From contig JBLINY010000010.1 in NCBI GenBank assembly GCA_047638695.1, forward strand, positions 8,139 through 72,138: a DNA stretch of 64,000 bases, read 5' to 3'. A program made the position numbers and the translations under genes. Of the stretch, positions 33,700 through 41,943 are shown in pieces. The stretch is from JAHECQ01 sp047638695. Its GTDB lineage: Bacteria > Actinomycetota > Acidimicrobiia > Acidimicrobiales > SZUA-35. The first letter of the stretch is position 1. Each line of letters opens with the position of its first letter. Below the pieces are notes generated by a model. That model saw only the letters and a list, made by a program, of their open reading frames with translations. It was not told the DNA's origin and did not search any database.

Positions 33700-35034
33700 T
33701 CAGCGAAGGTCGATGCTGCCCGGCTGAGGTTCTCTTTCTGGAGGCTGTGCTACCGGCTGAGAGGGTCTTGGGATCGGATACCGACCAGGAGCCGGCGGTA
33801 CCGGTCGTGGCGTCGGGCGCAGTTCTTTGGGCGGCATCGGAGGCGAGACCGGCACCGACAGCGGTGGTCGAGGCGCCTCCATCCGAATGGGACGAGTCGT
33901 CGCCAACTGCACGGGTGGTAGCGGCGGTTGCGACGGCCGTGCGGGGGCAGTTGCCGCTTGCCGACCCAGGGTTGTGGCTGCACCCATCGCGACAGCGTGC
34001 TTGGGGTGCGTGTCGACAACGAGAGGCCTGCCAACTCGATCAGCCAGCACCTGTCCGATCAGCGGGATACGAGACGAGCCACCGACAAGCAACACTCGGT
34101 CGATGGAGTTTGGGTTGGAGAACGCCGACGCAATGGTCGAAGCCAGCTCATCGGCTGTCTCTTCAATCCGCGGACGGATGAGTCGCTCGAACTCAGCTCG
34201 TGTAATTCGTATCGCTCGGGATGCGCCGGGCAGAAACGACACGATCGTGGCCGATGTCGTCGTCGACAACAGTTCCTTGGCGTCGCGACAACTCGATCGC
34301 AGCTGACTCACAGCAGCTCGAATCACGGGATCGTCTTCGTCCAAGTCCGAGGGCGACAGTTCCAGACGCTCCAGCATCATCTGGACGATGACCTCATCGA
34401 AGTCGATGCCTCCGAGGTGTTCAATGCCGCCCGGCCGTCCCAGTTGTTCCCAACGAGGAACGCCATCGGCCGAATTCGTCAACTTTCGAAGAACGGCCGA
34501 ATCGAATGTGCCACCACCAAGGTCGTAAACCGCGACGACCATGCCGTCAGGAATGCGATCTTGGGCGGCGTAGTGGATCGCAGCTGCCTCAGGCTCGGTC
34601 ACCAGGAGCAGAGCTGATGACCACACCGGTACGAGGGTGTTGTGCAGCAGGTCTCTTTTATAGCTACCCCAATTGGTTGGGTGGCTTACCGTAATCCCGG
34701 CTGGCAACTCTCCTCGTTGGGCAACGACTGCCTGCACCACGTGGTGGAACAGCACCGCCATCAGCTCGTGGGCGGCGAAGGAATCACCGTCCAAGACGAT
34801 CGGGGTGGAATCACCGAAACGGCGTTTGAACTCCCTCGCCGTACCAGTCGGCCGCGTAGCTGCCACCCGCACCGCGTGATCGCCAACGACAAGCTTGCCG
34901 CCCTCGGCTCGGACAACTATCGACGGGGTGCTTTTCGCAGCATGGGACAGATCAACCATCTCGGCCCGGCCATCGACAACGACCGCAGCGGCCGACGATG
35001 TCGTGCCCAAATCGATGCCCAGCCAATAACTCAC
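33700..35034 (-). CDS. Hsp70-like ATPase with Pro-rich tail instead of a substrate-binding domain
   Basis: About 444 residues from GTG 35034 (VSYWLGIDLGTTSS); TTG 35064 adds ten residues. The actin-fold ATPase is complete: phosphate 1 GIDLGTTSSAAAV, phosphate 2 VYDLGGGTFDSAV, connect GGIDFDEV, and adenosine motif LLVGGSSRIPLIGQVL. After about residue 365 the sequence turns to a Pro/Arg/Gln-rich tail of about 75 residues (PPMPPKELRPTPRPVPP). There is no beta-sandwich peptide-binding domain or lid and no neighbouring dnaJ or grpE. It belongs to the actinobacterial group of stand-alone Hsp70-like ATPases. It is the first gene of the operon with the membrane protein and the reductase. Confidence 0.85.
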   Translation of the reverse strand: MSYWLGIDLGTTSSAAAVVVDGRAEMVDLSHAAKSTPSIVVRAEGGKLVVGDHAVRVAATRPTGTAREFKRRFGDSTPIVLDGDSFAAHELMAVLFHHVVQAVVAQRGELPAGITVSHPTNWGSYKRDLLHNTLVPVWSSALLLVTEPEAAAIHYAAQDRIPDGMVVAVYDLGGGTFDSAVLRKLTNSADGVPRWEQLGRPGGIEHLGGIDFDEVIVQMMLERLELSPSDLDEDDPVIRAAVSQLRSSCRDAKELLSTTTSATIVSFLPGASRAIRITRAEFERLIRPRIEETADELASTIASAFSNPNSIDRVLLVGGSSRIPLIGQVLADRVGRPLVVDTHPKHAVAMGAATTLGRQAATAPARPSQPPLPPVQLATTRPIRMEAPRPPLSVPVSPPMPPKELRPTPRPVPPAPGRYPIPRPSQPVAQPPEREPQPGSIDLR

Positions 35035-35110
35035 AACCGTTGAATCGGCACGGTTGGAGGGCAACTAAACAGATAAGTTCCCCGCCTTCACGCTCTCCTA
35101 CCGTCCCGGT

Positions 35111-35122
35111 TACCGTTGCCGA
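35111..35122 (+). promoter_or_regulatory. Candidate leaderless promoter of the acyl-CoA dehydrogenase
   Basis: TACCGT, six bases, then ATG. Confidence 0.5.
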
Positions 35123-36382
35123 ATGGATCTGACCTACCCCGAAGAGACCGAAGCATTCCGCGAAAAGATCAACGGCTTCCTCGACGAACACCTCCCGAGC
35201 GACTGGGCAGGCATCGGGGCACTCGTTGGCGACGCCCGCGCCACGTTCCAGACCGAGTGGCGCGAGACACTGCGGGACGCCAACCTCTTGGCTGCCAACT
35301 GGCCAGCCGAATACGGCGGAGGTGGCCTCGGCCACCTCGAGCACGTTGTTCTCAACGAAGAGTTCGCCAAGCGCGGCGTCCCGACAACCGGCCGCAACGA
35401 CGGGTTCAGCATCGGCATGGTGGGCAACACAGTCCTCGCTTGGGGAACTGACAAGCAGAAGGCCTACTTCATTCCTCGCATCCTCGAGGGCACGGACGTC
35501 TGGTGCCAGGGCTATTCCGAGCCTGACGCCGGTAGCGACCTGGCCAACCTCGGCTGCCGGGCCGAACTCGACGGTGACGAATGGATCATCAACGGGCAGA
35601 AGATCTGGACGTCGTCCGGTCACCTTGCCAACTGGATCTTTGTCCTGGCTCGTACCGATGGCGATGTCACCAAACACGCGGGCATCACCTTTTTCCTGGT
35701 TCCAATGGAGCAGGAGGGAGTCGAGGTTCGGCCCATTACGAACATCAATGGCGAGGCAGACTTCAACGAGATCTTCTTCACCGACGCCCGGTGCCCCAAG
35801 GATCACACGCTGGGCGGCATAAACAACGGCTGGGCCGTTGGCAATACCCTGCTCGGCTACGAGCGCGGCGTAGGCGCCACCACAATGTCGCTCCCCTACC
35901 GGGCCGAACTCAACTCGTTCATCGAGATGGCCAGGCAGATGGGCAAGCTCGATGATGCCCAGGTCCGGCAAGACATCGCCCGCTTCCACAGCAAAGTACA
36001 GATCATGAAGTACCGCGGGCTGCAAGCACTCACCCGATACCTCAGCGGCCAACAGCCCGGCCCAGAAGCCTCGATCGGCAAGCTGTTCTGGAGCACGTAC
36101 CACCAGGAGATCACCGAGGCCTCAATGCGAGTCCTCGGGGCCCATGGTCAGATTGACTACGGCGAGTCCACCCGCGGCGGCATCGGCCCGCCGCCCATCG
36201 GAACCCCGAACACGGCGGCCAATTGGCAGGCGAGCTTTCTGATCGCTCGGCCCGGCACCATCTACGCCGGCACATCAGAAGTGCAGAAGAACATCGTGGG
36301 AGAGCGCGTACTCGGGCTCCCGAAGGAGCCGCGGGCCGATACAGGCAGCTGGAAAGAAAGCCAGTCGGCTTATCGCTCGTAG
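35123..36382 (+). CDS. Acyl-CoA dehydrogenase
   Basis: A 419-residue FAD flavoprotein that introduces an alpha-beta double bond into an acyl-CoA. Family segments: WPAEYGGGGLGHLEHVV, the FAD-binding WCQGYSEPDAGSDLANL and WIINGQKIWTSSGHLANW, then YERGVGATT and QDIARFHSKVQIMKYRGLQAL in the helical C-terminal domain, ending with IYAGTSEVQKNIVGERVLGLP. This full-length form resembles the FadE enzymes used for sterol side chains and branched acids in actinobacteria. It stands beside a crotonase facing it, the next beta-oxidation step, but the two are convergent and not one operon. Confidence 0.93.
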   Translation: MDLTYPEETEAFREKINGFLDEHLPSDWAGIGALVGDARATFQTEWRETLRDANLLAANWPAEYGGGGLGHLEHVVLNEEFAKRGVPTTGRNDGFSIGMVGNTVLAWGTDKQKAYFIPRILEGTDVWCQGYSEPDAGSDLANLGCRAELDGDEWIINGQKIWTSSGHLANWIFVLARTDGDVTKHAGITFFLVPMEQEGVEVRPITNINGEADFNEIFFTDARCPKDHTLGGINNGWAVGNTLLGYERGVGATTMSLPYRAELNSFIEMARQMGKLDDAQVRQDIARFHSKVQIMKYRGLQALTRYLSGQQPGPEASIGKLFWSTYHQEITEASMRVLGAHGQIDYGESTRGGIGPPPIGTPNTAANWQASFLIARPGTIYAGTSEVQKNIVGERVLGLPKEPRADTGSWKESQSAYRS

Positions 36383-36393
36383 TCGTTTTAAGC

Positions 36394-36433
36394 GGGTGTG
36401 GATGAGAAGGGGCGACTCTCCCCATCCACACCC
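36394..36433. terminator. Strong hairpin after the acyl-CoA dehydrogenase
   Basis: GGGTGTGGATG (36394-36404) pairs perfectly with CATCCACACCC (36423-36433) around an 18-base loop in which GAGA and TCTC can extend the pairing. On the minus strand the hairpin is followed by GCTTAAAACG. Probably a two-way terminator. Confidence 0.65.
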
Positions 36434-36483
36434 TGGCAAGATCCTAACATTGCGACCACATTCCGTGGCACCGATTCGAACAT

Positions 36484-36534
36484 TTGCGACTAGGTGACCG
36501 CCCTGCGCACCCGGGTCCCCCGACCCAGTCGCAA
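36484..36534. repeat. Branched inverted repeat (three-way-junction-like)
   Basis: TTGCGACT (36484-36491) and AGTCGCAA (36527-36534) form a closing stem of eight pairs. Inside are two further stems: GGTG/CACC around eleven bases, and GGGTC/GACCC around CCCC. No second copy was noticed in the window. Confidence 0.55.
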
Positions 36535-36738
36535 GGGGCCAAACGGTCCTGCGGCGGCAGAATTGACTACGCAGCAGAGAACCTCAGAGTGCTGCACTCA
36601 CAATGAACGTTCAGCATCACCACATTTGGCGATTATCCGACAGGTCATACGCAACCACTATTGGTGACCCCCGATCGGCGCCATCTGGTGCCAATCTGGA
36701 GGGCGATCTGTGAACCGACGTCTCGGGTCGACAGGAAC

Positions 36739-37596
36739 TCAGCTGAAGTCGGGAGGAGACCACTTCGGGAACACGTCCGGCGTGTCATTCGCCACTGAGA
36801 GTTTCCATTCCGGGTCGCGCTTCTCGAGGAAGCTACTGACCCCCTCTTTGGCATCCGTCATCGCCCCGAGCGCCTGAATCGCACGTGAGTCGACGCGGTG
36901 CGACTCCATTGGATGGTCAAAGGTCAGGCCCCGCCACAGCATCTGACGGGTAAGTGCTACCGACACCGGGGCAGCATGAGTCGCTATCTCGCCGGCGATG
37001 GCGTAAGCCCGCTCAAGCAGGTCGGCCGGCTCGACGACCTGTACCAGCCCAGCCTCACCAGCCTCAGTGCCACTGAACACGCGACCGGAATAGCACCACT
37101 CGGCGGCCTTGCTGATGCCAACAACTCGGGGCAAAAACCATGAAGAGACGGCCTCCGGCACAATCCCTCGACGGGCGAAGACGAACCCGATCTTGGCATC
37201 AGGAACAGCGAGCCGAATATCCATCGGTAGCGTCATGGTGATGCCAACGCCGACGGCAGCGCCGTTGATGGCAGCAATGATTGGTTTCGTCAGCTCGAAG
37301 ATCCGCAGGCTGACCGTTCCACCACCGTCACGATTGGGTATTGCTGGATCCTTGCCCTGGTCTTTGGCGTTGAACGTGTCACCGCCACGCTCGCCAAGCT
37401 CTGCGCCGGCGCAGAAGCCTCGACCCTCGCCTGTCATTACCACCGCTCGGATGCCATCGTCCGCATCGATGACATCGAAGGCATCTAGCAGCTCATGACG
37501 CATCTTCTCGGTGAACGCGTTTAGACGTTCAGGTCGGTCGAGCGTGATGGTCGCAACTCGGTCAACAACTTCGAATCGAATCTGTTCGTACTCCAC
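36739..37596 (-). CDS. Enoyl-CoA hydratase/isomerase family protein (crotonase)
   Basis: About 285 residues from GTG 37596. The crotonase core is clear: VATITLDRPERLNAF, GFCAGAEL in the first oxyanion-hole region, ITMTLPMDIRLAV, and the second catalytic segment GIVPEAVSSWFLPRVVG with the catalytic Glu position. It adds water to (or isomerises) 2-enoyl-CoA in fatty-acid or sterol breakdown. The in-frame extension to 38082 is antisense to the TauE gene and rejected. Its start lies 24 bases from the divergent TauE start. An internal loop with GGDTFNAKDQGKDP is longer than in the shortest family members. Confidence 0.88.
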   Translation of the reverse strand: MEYEQIRFEVVDRVATITLDRPERLNAFTEKMRHELLDAFDVIDADDGIRAVVMTGEGRGFCAGAELGERGGDTFNAKDQGKDPAIPNRDGGGTVSLRIFELTKPIIAAINGAAVGVGITMTLPMDIRLAVPDAKIGFVFARRGIVPEAVSSWFLPRVVGISKAAEWCYSGRVFSGTEAGEAGLVQVVEPADLLERAYAIAGEIATHAAPVSVALTRQMLWRGLTFDHPMESHRVDSRAIQALGAMTDAKEGVSSFLEKRDPEWKLSVANDTPDVFPKWSPPDFS

Positions 37597-37608
37597 GGCC
37601 TTAAGGTC

Positions 37609-37620
37609 TAGCGTTCGCCG
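37609..37620 (+). promoter_or_regulatory. Candidate leaderless promoter of the TauE gene
   Basis: TAGCGT, six bases, then GTG 37621; it occupies half of the 24-base divergent gap. Confidence 0.5.
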
Positions 37621-38346
37621 GTGCACGTAGTCGATCTGGCCTTCGTGGTCGTAAGCCTGGCGCTCTTCGCTGGCGCCATTCTGCAGGGATGTATTGGGTT
37701 CGGCATGGTCGTGCTCGCCTTCCCGATTCTCGTCATCGTCGATCCCGCACTCCTGCCCCAGACGGTTCTGATCGCAAGCCTCCCCACGATCGTCATCAAC
37801 GCGGTACGCAACTGGGGCAAAGCCGACTTCGGCGAGGTCAGCTGGTTGATGGCTGGTCGCGTGCCCGGACTGATCGGGGGCGTTCTCCTCGTGCGGGTGG
37901 CCGACCGGGCGTTGCTCGCTGTGGCCGGTGGGTTGATCGTGCTGGGCGCGGTGGCACTCAGCATTTGGGCGCCACGGGTGCAGCGAACCAAGCCCAACCT
38001 CTTTGCCGCCGGCACGGTCTCGGCCCTTTTCGGAACGGCCATCGGCATCGGCGGCCCACCTCTCGGACTGCTCTACCAACACGAGTCGGCGGCCCGGCTT
38101 CGAGGAACCATCAGCGTCCTGATGATTACCGGAGCACCGCTTAGCCTGCTCCTGCTGTGGGCTGCGGACGAAGTCAGCCGAGTTGACCTGGCTACCGGCA
38201 GCGCACTCGCTCCAATCACGATTCTCGGCACCCTCGTGGCCCCAAGGTTTATGCCACTGCTCGACGACCGGATACGACTAACCGTTCTGCTTGTGTGTGG
38301 TCTGGCAGCTGTCGCCGCCATCACACGCGTGCTGCTGACCCTCTAG
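37621..38346 (+). CDS. TauE/SafE-family membrane exporter
   Basis: A 241-residue permease with seven or eight hydrophobic helices. Two related halves carry the family repeat: GAILQGCIGFGMVVLAFP near residue 20-37 and GTAIGIGGPPLGLLY near 140-155. Family members move sulfite, sulfoacetate or other small anions. The substrate is not readable. The GTG start fits both the -10 hexamer and the start of the hydrophobic segment. It is divergent from the crotonase and convergent with the glutamate-synthase-like gene. Confidence 0.86.
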   Translation: MHVVDLAFVVVSLALFAGAILQGCIGFGMVVLAFPILVIVDPALLPQTVLIASLPTIVINAVRNWGKADFGEVSWLMAGRVPGLIGGVLLVRVADRALLAVAGGLIVLGAVALSIWAPRVQRTKPNLFAAGTVSALFGTAIGIGGPPLGLLYQHESAARLRGTISVLMITGAPLSLLLLWAADEVSRVDLATGSALAPITILGTLVAPRFMPLLDDRIRLTVLLVCGLAAVAAITRVLLTL

Positions 38347-38382
38347 CCGCTAAGGGCTGCCGGCCGGCCTCAAGGGCCTACA

Positions 38383-38397
38383 GGCGCTGTAAACGCC
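38383..38397. terminator. Short GC hairpin between convergent genes
   Basis: GGCG and CGCC arms around CTGTAAA, next to a GCCGGCCGGC palindrome at about 38359-38368; lies between the TauE stop and the stop of the FMN protein. Confidence 0.35.
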
Positions 38398-38398
38398 C

Positions 38399-39898
38399 CT
38401 AGGGCATCAGGTCGCTGAGCAGAGGCCGCATCGTCTCACTCGATTGCCACGAGGCCTCGTAGCCGTAGTGCTCCCAGAGGTTCTCGAGGCGATTGTCACC
38501 ACAAACCAGTTCGATCGCCTCACCACTAACCAGCGCTGGATGCGCCTCACCACACGCGTGCGACAAGCGCAGAATGTCGTGGCGGAGGGCCTCGACATAC
38601 CGACCGGCGCGGACTGCCTTGTCGGTGGCGTCGAGCCCACGAACCAGACGCTTCTGTTGCGTAGCCACGCCCGTCGGGCAATGGCCGGTGTGGCACTTTT
38701 GCGCCTGGATACAGCCGATCGCCAACATCGCCTCGCGGCCAACGTTGATGAGATCGCAACCAAGCGCCATCGCCAGCAGCGACTGGGCCGGAAACCCAAG
38801 CCGCCCGGCACCGATCCAGGTGATGTTTTTGTGTATCCCCTGCCGAGCGAACGTGCCGTAAACCTCGGCGAACCCGGTGCGGAAAGGCAGCGACACATGA
38901 TCGCTGAACGCAAGAGGCGCTGCACCTGTGCCCCCCTCAGAGCCATCGATCGAGATGAAGTCGGGACCTCGGCCGGTTTCGGTCATGTGTTGTGCCAACT
39001 CGGCCCAAAACGTGCGCTGGCCCACCGCACTCTTGATACCAACCGGCAAGCCTGATGCATCGGCGATGCGCTCGATGAACTCGACCATCGATCCCACCGA
39101 GTCGAACTCGGTGTGACGGGCCGGACTCCTGACGGTGATGCCGACAGGCACTCCTCGCGCCTCGGCCACCTCGCGGGTCACCTTGGCAGCCGGAAGGACT
39201 CCGCCCAGACCCGGTTTGGCACCCTGGCTCAGCTTGATCTCGATGGCCTTCACCGGGGCACCCTCCATCGACGCCAACATGGCATCAATGGAGAAGCGGC
39301 CATCTTTCCGGGCACCGAAGTAGCCGGTTCCGATCTGAAAAATCAGGTCGCCGCCCTGACGGTGATAGCGACTGATGCCACCCTCGCCCGTGTTGTGAAG
39401 GCACCCAGCCTGCGAAGCGCCCCGATTTAGCGACTCGATTGCCGCGCTCGAGAGCGATCCAAACGACATCGCCGAAATATTCACCACTGAGGCCGGTCGA
39501 AAAGCTGAGGTTCGCTCGCGCCACTCGCCCATGATCTTGGCCGATGGCAAGGCGTTCGACGCCCCCTCACCAGTCGGCATGTACGGGAACGTCGCTTGCC
39601 GAATCAGCGGGTACTGGCTGTCGTTCTGGTCGCTGTCGGTGCCGAATCCGAAGTGTGGGTTCTGCCCTTTGGCTGATGCGTAGACCCACCGACGCTGGTC
39701 ACGTGAAAAAGGCCGCTCCTCGTCATTGTCCGTGACGATGTACTGACGGAGCTCGGGCCCCATCCACTCGAGGATGTAGCGGAAATGACCAACAACGGGA
39801 AAGTTGCGCAGGATCGCATGACGCTTCTGGGTGAGGTCGTAGACGACGACAACAACCAGAAGCACAAGGACAACGCCAACGACAGTAAGCCAGACCAC
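38399..39898 (-). CDS. FMN-binding glutamate-synthase-family protein, membrane-anchored
   Basis: A 499-residue protein. Residues 1-20 are one membrane helix (VWLTVVGVVLVLLVVVVVY). The rest is the FMN-binding barrel of glutamate synthase: NISAMSFGSLSSAAIESLN, HNTGEGGIS, IEIKLSQGAKPGLGG, DFISIDGSEGGTGAAP, INVGREAMLAIGCIQAQKCHTGHCPTG. The Cys cluster CxxxxCHTGHCPTG would hold the 3Fe-4S centre. It lacks the N-terminal glutaminase and the small NADPH subunit, so it is a stand-alone GltB-like flavoprotein of unknown reaction. GTG 39898 is supported by TAGTCT six bases upstream. Confidence 0.88.
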   Translation of the reverse strand: MVWLTVVGVVLVLLVVVVVYDLTQKRHAILRNFPVVGHFRYILEWMGPELRQYIVTDNDEERPFSRDQRRWVYASAKGQNPHFGFGTDSDQNDSQYPLIRQATFPYMPTGEGASNALPSAKIMGEWRERTSAFRPASVVNISAMSFGSLSSAAIESLNRGASQAGCLHNTGEGGISRYHRQGGDLIFQIGTGYFGARKDGRFSIDAMLASMEGAPVKAIEIKLSQGAKPGLGGVLPAAKVTREVAEARGVPVGITVRSPARHTEFDSVGSMVEFIERIADASGLPVGIKSAVGQRTFWAELAQHMTETGRGPDFISIDGSEGGTGAAPLAFSDHVSLPFRTGFAEVYGTFARQGIHKNITWIGAGRLGFPAQSLLAMALGCDLINVGREAMLAIGCIQAQKCHTGHCPTGVATQQKRLVRGLDATDKAVRAGRYVEALRHDILRLSHACGEAHPALVSGEAIELVCGDNRLENLWEHYGYEASWQSSETMRPLLSDLMP

Positions 39899-39910
39899 GG
39901 AGCGAGACTA
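39899..39910 (-). promoter_or_regulatory. Candidate leaderless promoter of the FMN protein gene
   Basis: TAGTCT, six bases, then GTG; it lies across the stop of the upstream P450 pseudogene. Confidence 0.5.
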
Positions 39911-41002
39911 GGCGGGGAAGACCACGGGCAACTGTCGTGGCCCGCGAACCTGCCCACCGGCCCAACTGACCTGTCCGCCCGGCTTCAGCCCGAAATCAGG
40001 AATCTTGGCCAGGAACTCCTCGAGGGACACCCGCATCTCCATCCGGGCCAGGTTGGATCCAGCACAGCGATGGATGCCGACGCCGAACGCGACGTGGCGG
40101 TTCTGCTCGCGATCGATGTCGACCACGTCGGGATTCTCAAACACCTCAGGATCGCGATTAGCGCCAGGGAAGTTCATCAGAACCTTGTCGCCAACATGCA
40201 TCGGGCAACCCTTGTACTCGGTGTCTTCGCTGACGACCCTGGCCATCGTCACCGGCGAGTAGGCCCGCAAGAGCTCCTCGACTGCGTTGGGAATCAATGA
40301 CGGGTCGTCGGCAAGTCGGCGGCGGTCCTCAGCATGGGTGGCCAAATGCCAGATGGCCGAACCGATCGAGCTCCAGGTTGTGTCGATGCCCGCCACCAGG
40401 AGCAGATTGCAGGTACCAACGATGTGCAGATCGCTGAGTCTTTCGCCATCGACCTCGGCCTCCATCAGCTCGGTGATGAGGTCATCTTTGGGATTGATCC
40501 GTCGGTCGGCCACCTGCTCGGTGAAAAATCCAAAGATCTTCTCTCTGCTGGCTTGCCGCACTGCTGGATTCGATAGTCCGATCTCGAGCACGCCACGGAC
40601 CCAGTCGGTGAACTCGTCGGCAAGCGCCTCGTCGACGCCTAACAGATGGGCGATCACACGCGGGGAAATCTGCTGGGCGTAACGCGCGCCGCGTCGACCT
40701 CTCCGCTAGCAACAAACCCATCGATGAGTCGACCACAGAGATCGCGAGTGAAGAGCTCGTGCTTGGCCGTGCTCTTTGGTTAAAACGGGGGCAGGATCAG
40801 GCGACGCGACCAGGTGTGCATCGGCGTAGCGGGTTGGCAGAAACGACCCGCCCCAACGGTCGGTCGACGCCACCGGGCACTCTCGGCGTAGCTCAGCCCA
40901 AATCGGGTACGGGTCGGCGACGTAGTCCGCGTCGAAGATGTCGTAATCCGTCGCCCAGTCGCTAACCGGAGCTGTCTGCGGAGCGCTTACCGCGTCCGTC
41001 AC
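39908..41002 (-). pseudogene. Cytochrome P450, frameshifted and internally deleted
   Basis: The C-terminal 249 codons (40657 to 39908) are fully conserved: VAGIDTTW in helix I, EELLR (ExxR), and the heme loop FGVGIHRCAGSN. The N-terminus from GTG 41002 reads VSDWATDYDIFDADYVADPYP and later FLPTRYADAHLVA, then breaks. A middle piece in another frame reads ILPPF, a TAA at 40780-40782, then TAKHELFTRDLCGRLIDGF, and a further frameshift near 40680 leads into YAQQISPRVIAHLLGV. Compared with the intact P450 at 49610-50797, about 45 residues (equivalent to 55-99) are deleted. It starts 2 bases after the ferredoxin gene. Confidence 0.88.
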
Positions 41003-41004
41003 TG

Positions 41005-41202
41005 CTAGTCCTCGACAATGCTGATGGCATATTCGGGACAATTATCGATCGCCAGCCGGGCTCGATCTTCCATCCCAGCAGGCACCTCGCCCCCGTTTGC
41101 TTCAGTCGCATATCCATAGTCATCAACGTCGAACAGCTCGGGAACGATCGAGTAGCAACGGTTGTGGCCTTCGCATTTCTCAGAATCAACAACGATACGC
41201 AT
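41005..41202 (-). CDS. 3Fe-4S ferredoxin of the P450-partner type
   Basis: A 65-residue ferredoxin. Cys10, His13, Cys16 (CEGHNRC) and Cys55 (NCPEYA) form the CxxHxxCx(n)CP pattern, where His replaces the second Cys and points to a 3Fe-4S cluster. Such ferredoxins give electrons to cytochromes P450 and are normally encoded beside them. Its own P450, 2 bases downstream, is broken. It may now serve the intact P450 at 49610-50797 or another. ATG 41202 is supported by TACTAT six bases upstream. Confidence 0.93.
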   Translation of the reverse strand: MRIVVDSEKCEGHNRCYSIVPELFDVDDYGYATEANGGEVPAGMEDRARLAIDNCPEYAISIVED

Positions 41203-41214
41203 GTCGAAATAGTA
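41203..41214 (-). promoter_or_regulatory. Candidate leaderless promoter of the ferredoxin gene
   Basis: TACTAT, six bases, then ATG; the closest match to TATAAT in the set. Confidence 0.6.
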
Positions 41215-41228
41215 CCCAGACCGATCGG

Positions 41229-41241
41229 TACCCTGCCGCCC
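41229..41241 (+). promoter_or_regulatory. Candidate leaderless promoter of azlC
   Basis: TACCCT, seven bases, then GTG 41242. It overlaps nothing coding and runs opposite to the ferredoxin promoter a few bases away. Confidence 0.5.
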
Positions 41242-41943
41242 GTGGCCGCTGAACCCGCGACAACCCGCTACCTGCGCGACTCGATCCTGCTGGGTCTTGC
41301 CGTCGGCATCTTTGCTGTGGGCTTTGGTGTTCTGGCCACAACCAGCGGCCTTACGGTCGCCCAGACGTGCGCCATGTCAGTCCTTGTCTTCACTGGCGCA
41401 TCCCAATTTGCCGCCGTTGGTGTGATCGGAGCCGGAGGCGATCCGGCCACGGCGATCGGTAGCGCGCTGCTCCTTGGCGCCCGGAACAGCTTTTACGGCA
41501 TGACCATGTCGAGCCGCATCCACGGGTCGGCGCTAAAGCGCGCGGTCGGCGCTCAGCTCACGATCGACGAATCGACGGCGATGGCCGTGGGTCAGACCGA
41601 CCCTGAGGACGTCGAACCAGCGTTCTGGGCAAGCGGCATCAGTGTGTTCGTCTTTTGGAACATCGGCACCCTCGTCGGAGCGCTTGGCGGCAATGCCATT
41701 CCCGACCCACTCGATCTGGGTCTCGATGCAGCATTCCCGGCCGGATTCGTCGCGCTCATGATGCCAGCGCTACGCCAACGGCCGGGTCTGGTTTCTGCAC
41801 TGTCGGGCGCGGCGATCGCTGTGGTTTCGATCCCGTTCACCCGACCCGGGGTCCCCATTCTGCTCGCCGGGGTAGGCGCCGTCGTGGCCTACCGACTCGC
41901 TGGACCTCCGCCCGCCACGTCAAGTGAAGGTGGCCCACAGTGA
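41242..41943 (+). CDS. azlC: AzlC-family branched-chain amino acid exporter, large subunit
   Basis: About 233 residues from GTG 41242, the usual AzlC length; an upstream in-frame ATG at 41164 lies inside the ferredoxin gene and is rejected. It has about seven helices with the family segments LGLAVGIFAVGFGVLATTSGLT, FTGASQFAAVGV and LLLGARNSFYGMTMS, then QLTIDESTAMA. With AzlD it exports branched-chain amino acids and similar compounds from the cell. Its stop overlaps the start of azlD by four bases. Confidence 0.92.
   Translation: MAAEPATTRYLRDSILLGLAVGIFAVGFGVLATTSGLTVAQTCAMSVLVFTGASQFAAVGVIGAGGDPATAIGSALLLGARNSFYGMTMSSRIHGSALKRAVGAQLTIDESTAMAVGQTDPEDVEPAFWASGISVFVFWNIGTLVGALGGNAIPDPLDLGLDAAFPAGFVALMMPALRQRPGLVSALSGAAIAVVSIPFTRPGVPILLAGVGAVVAYRLAGPPPATSSEGGPQ

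Larger units (their letters stand above)
36383..36738. other. Convergent gap with two large structured elements, no gene
   Basis: Contains the hairpin at 36394-36433 and the branched inverted repeat at 36484-36534 listed separately, and a short GGCGCCA/TGGTGCC pairing at 36677-36692. No coding frame on either strand is convincing. Confidence 0.6.

Noticed and set aside
34952..36103. A 383-codon minus-strand frame
   Set aside because: Antisense shadow of the acyl-CoA dehydrogenase; it also runs into the 5' end of the Hsp70-like gene.
37597..38082. N-terminal extension of the crotonase
   Set aside because: Lies antisense to the TauE gene and contains nothing like a crotonase; the family starts at GTG 37596.
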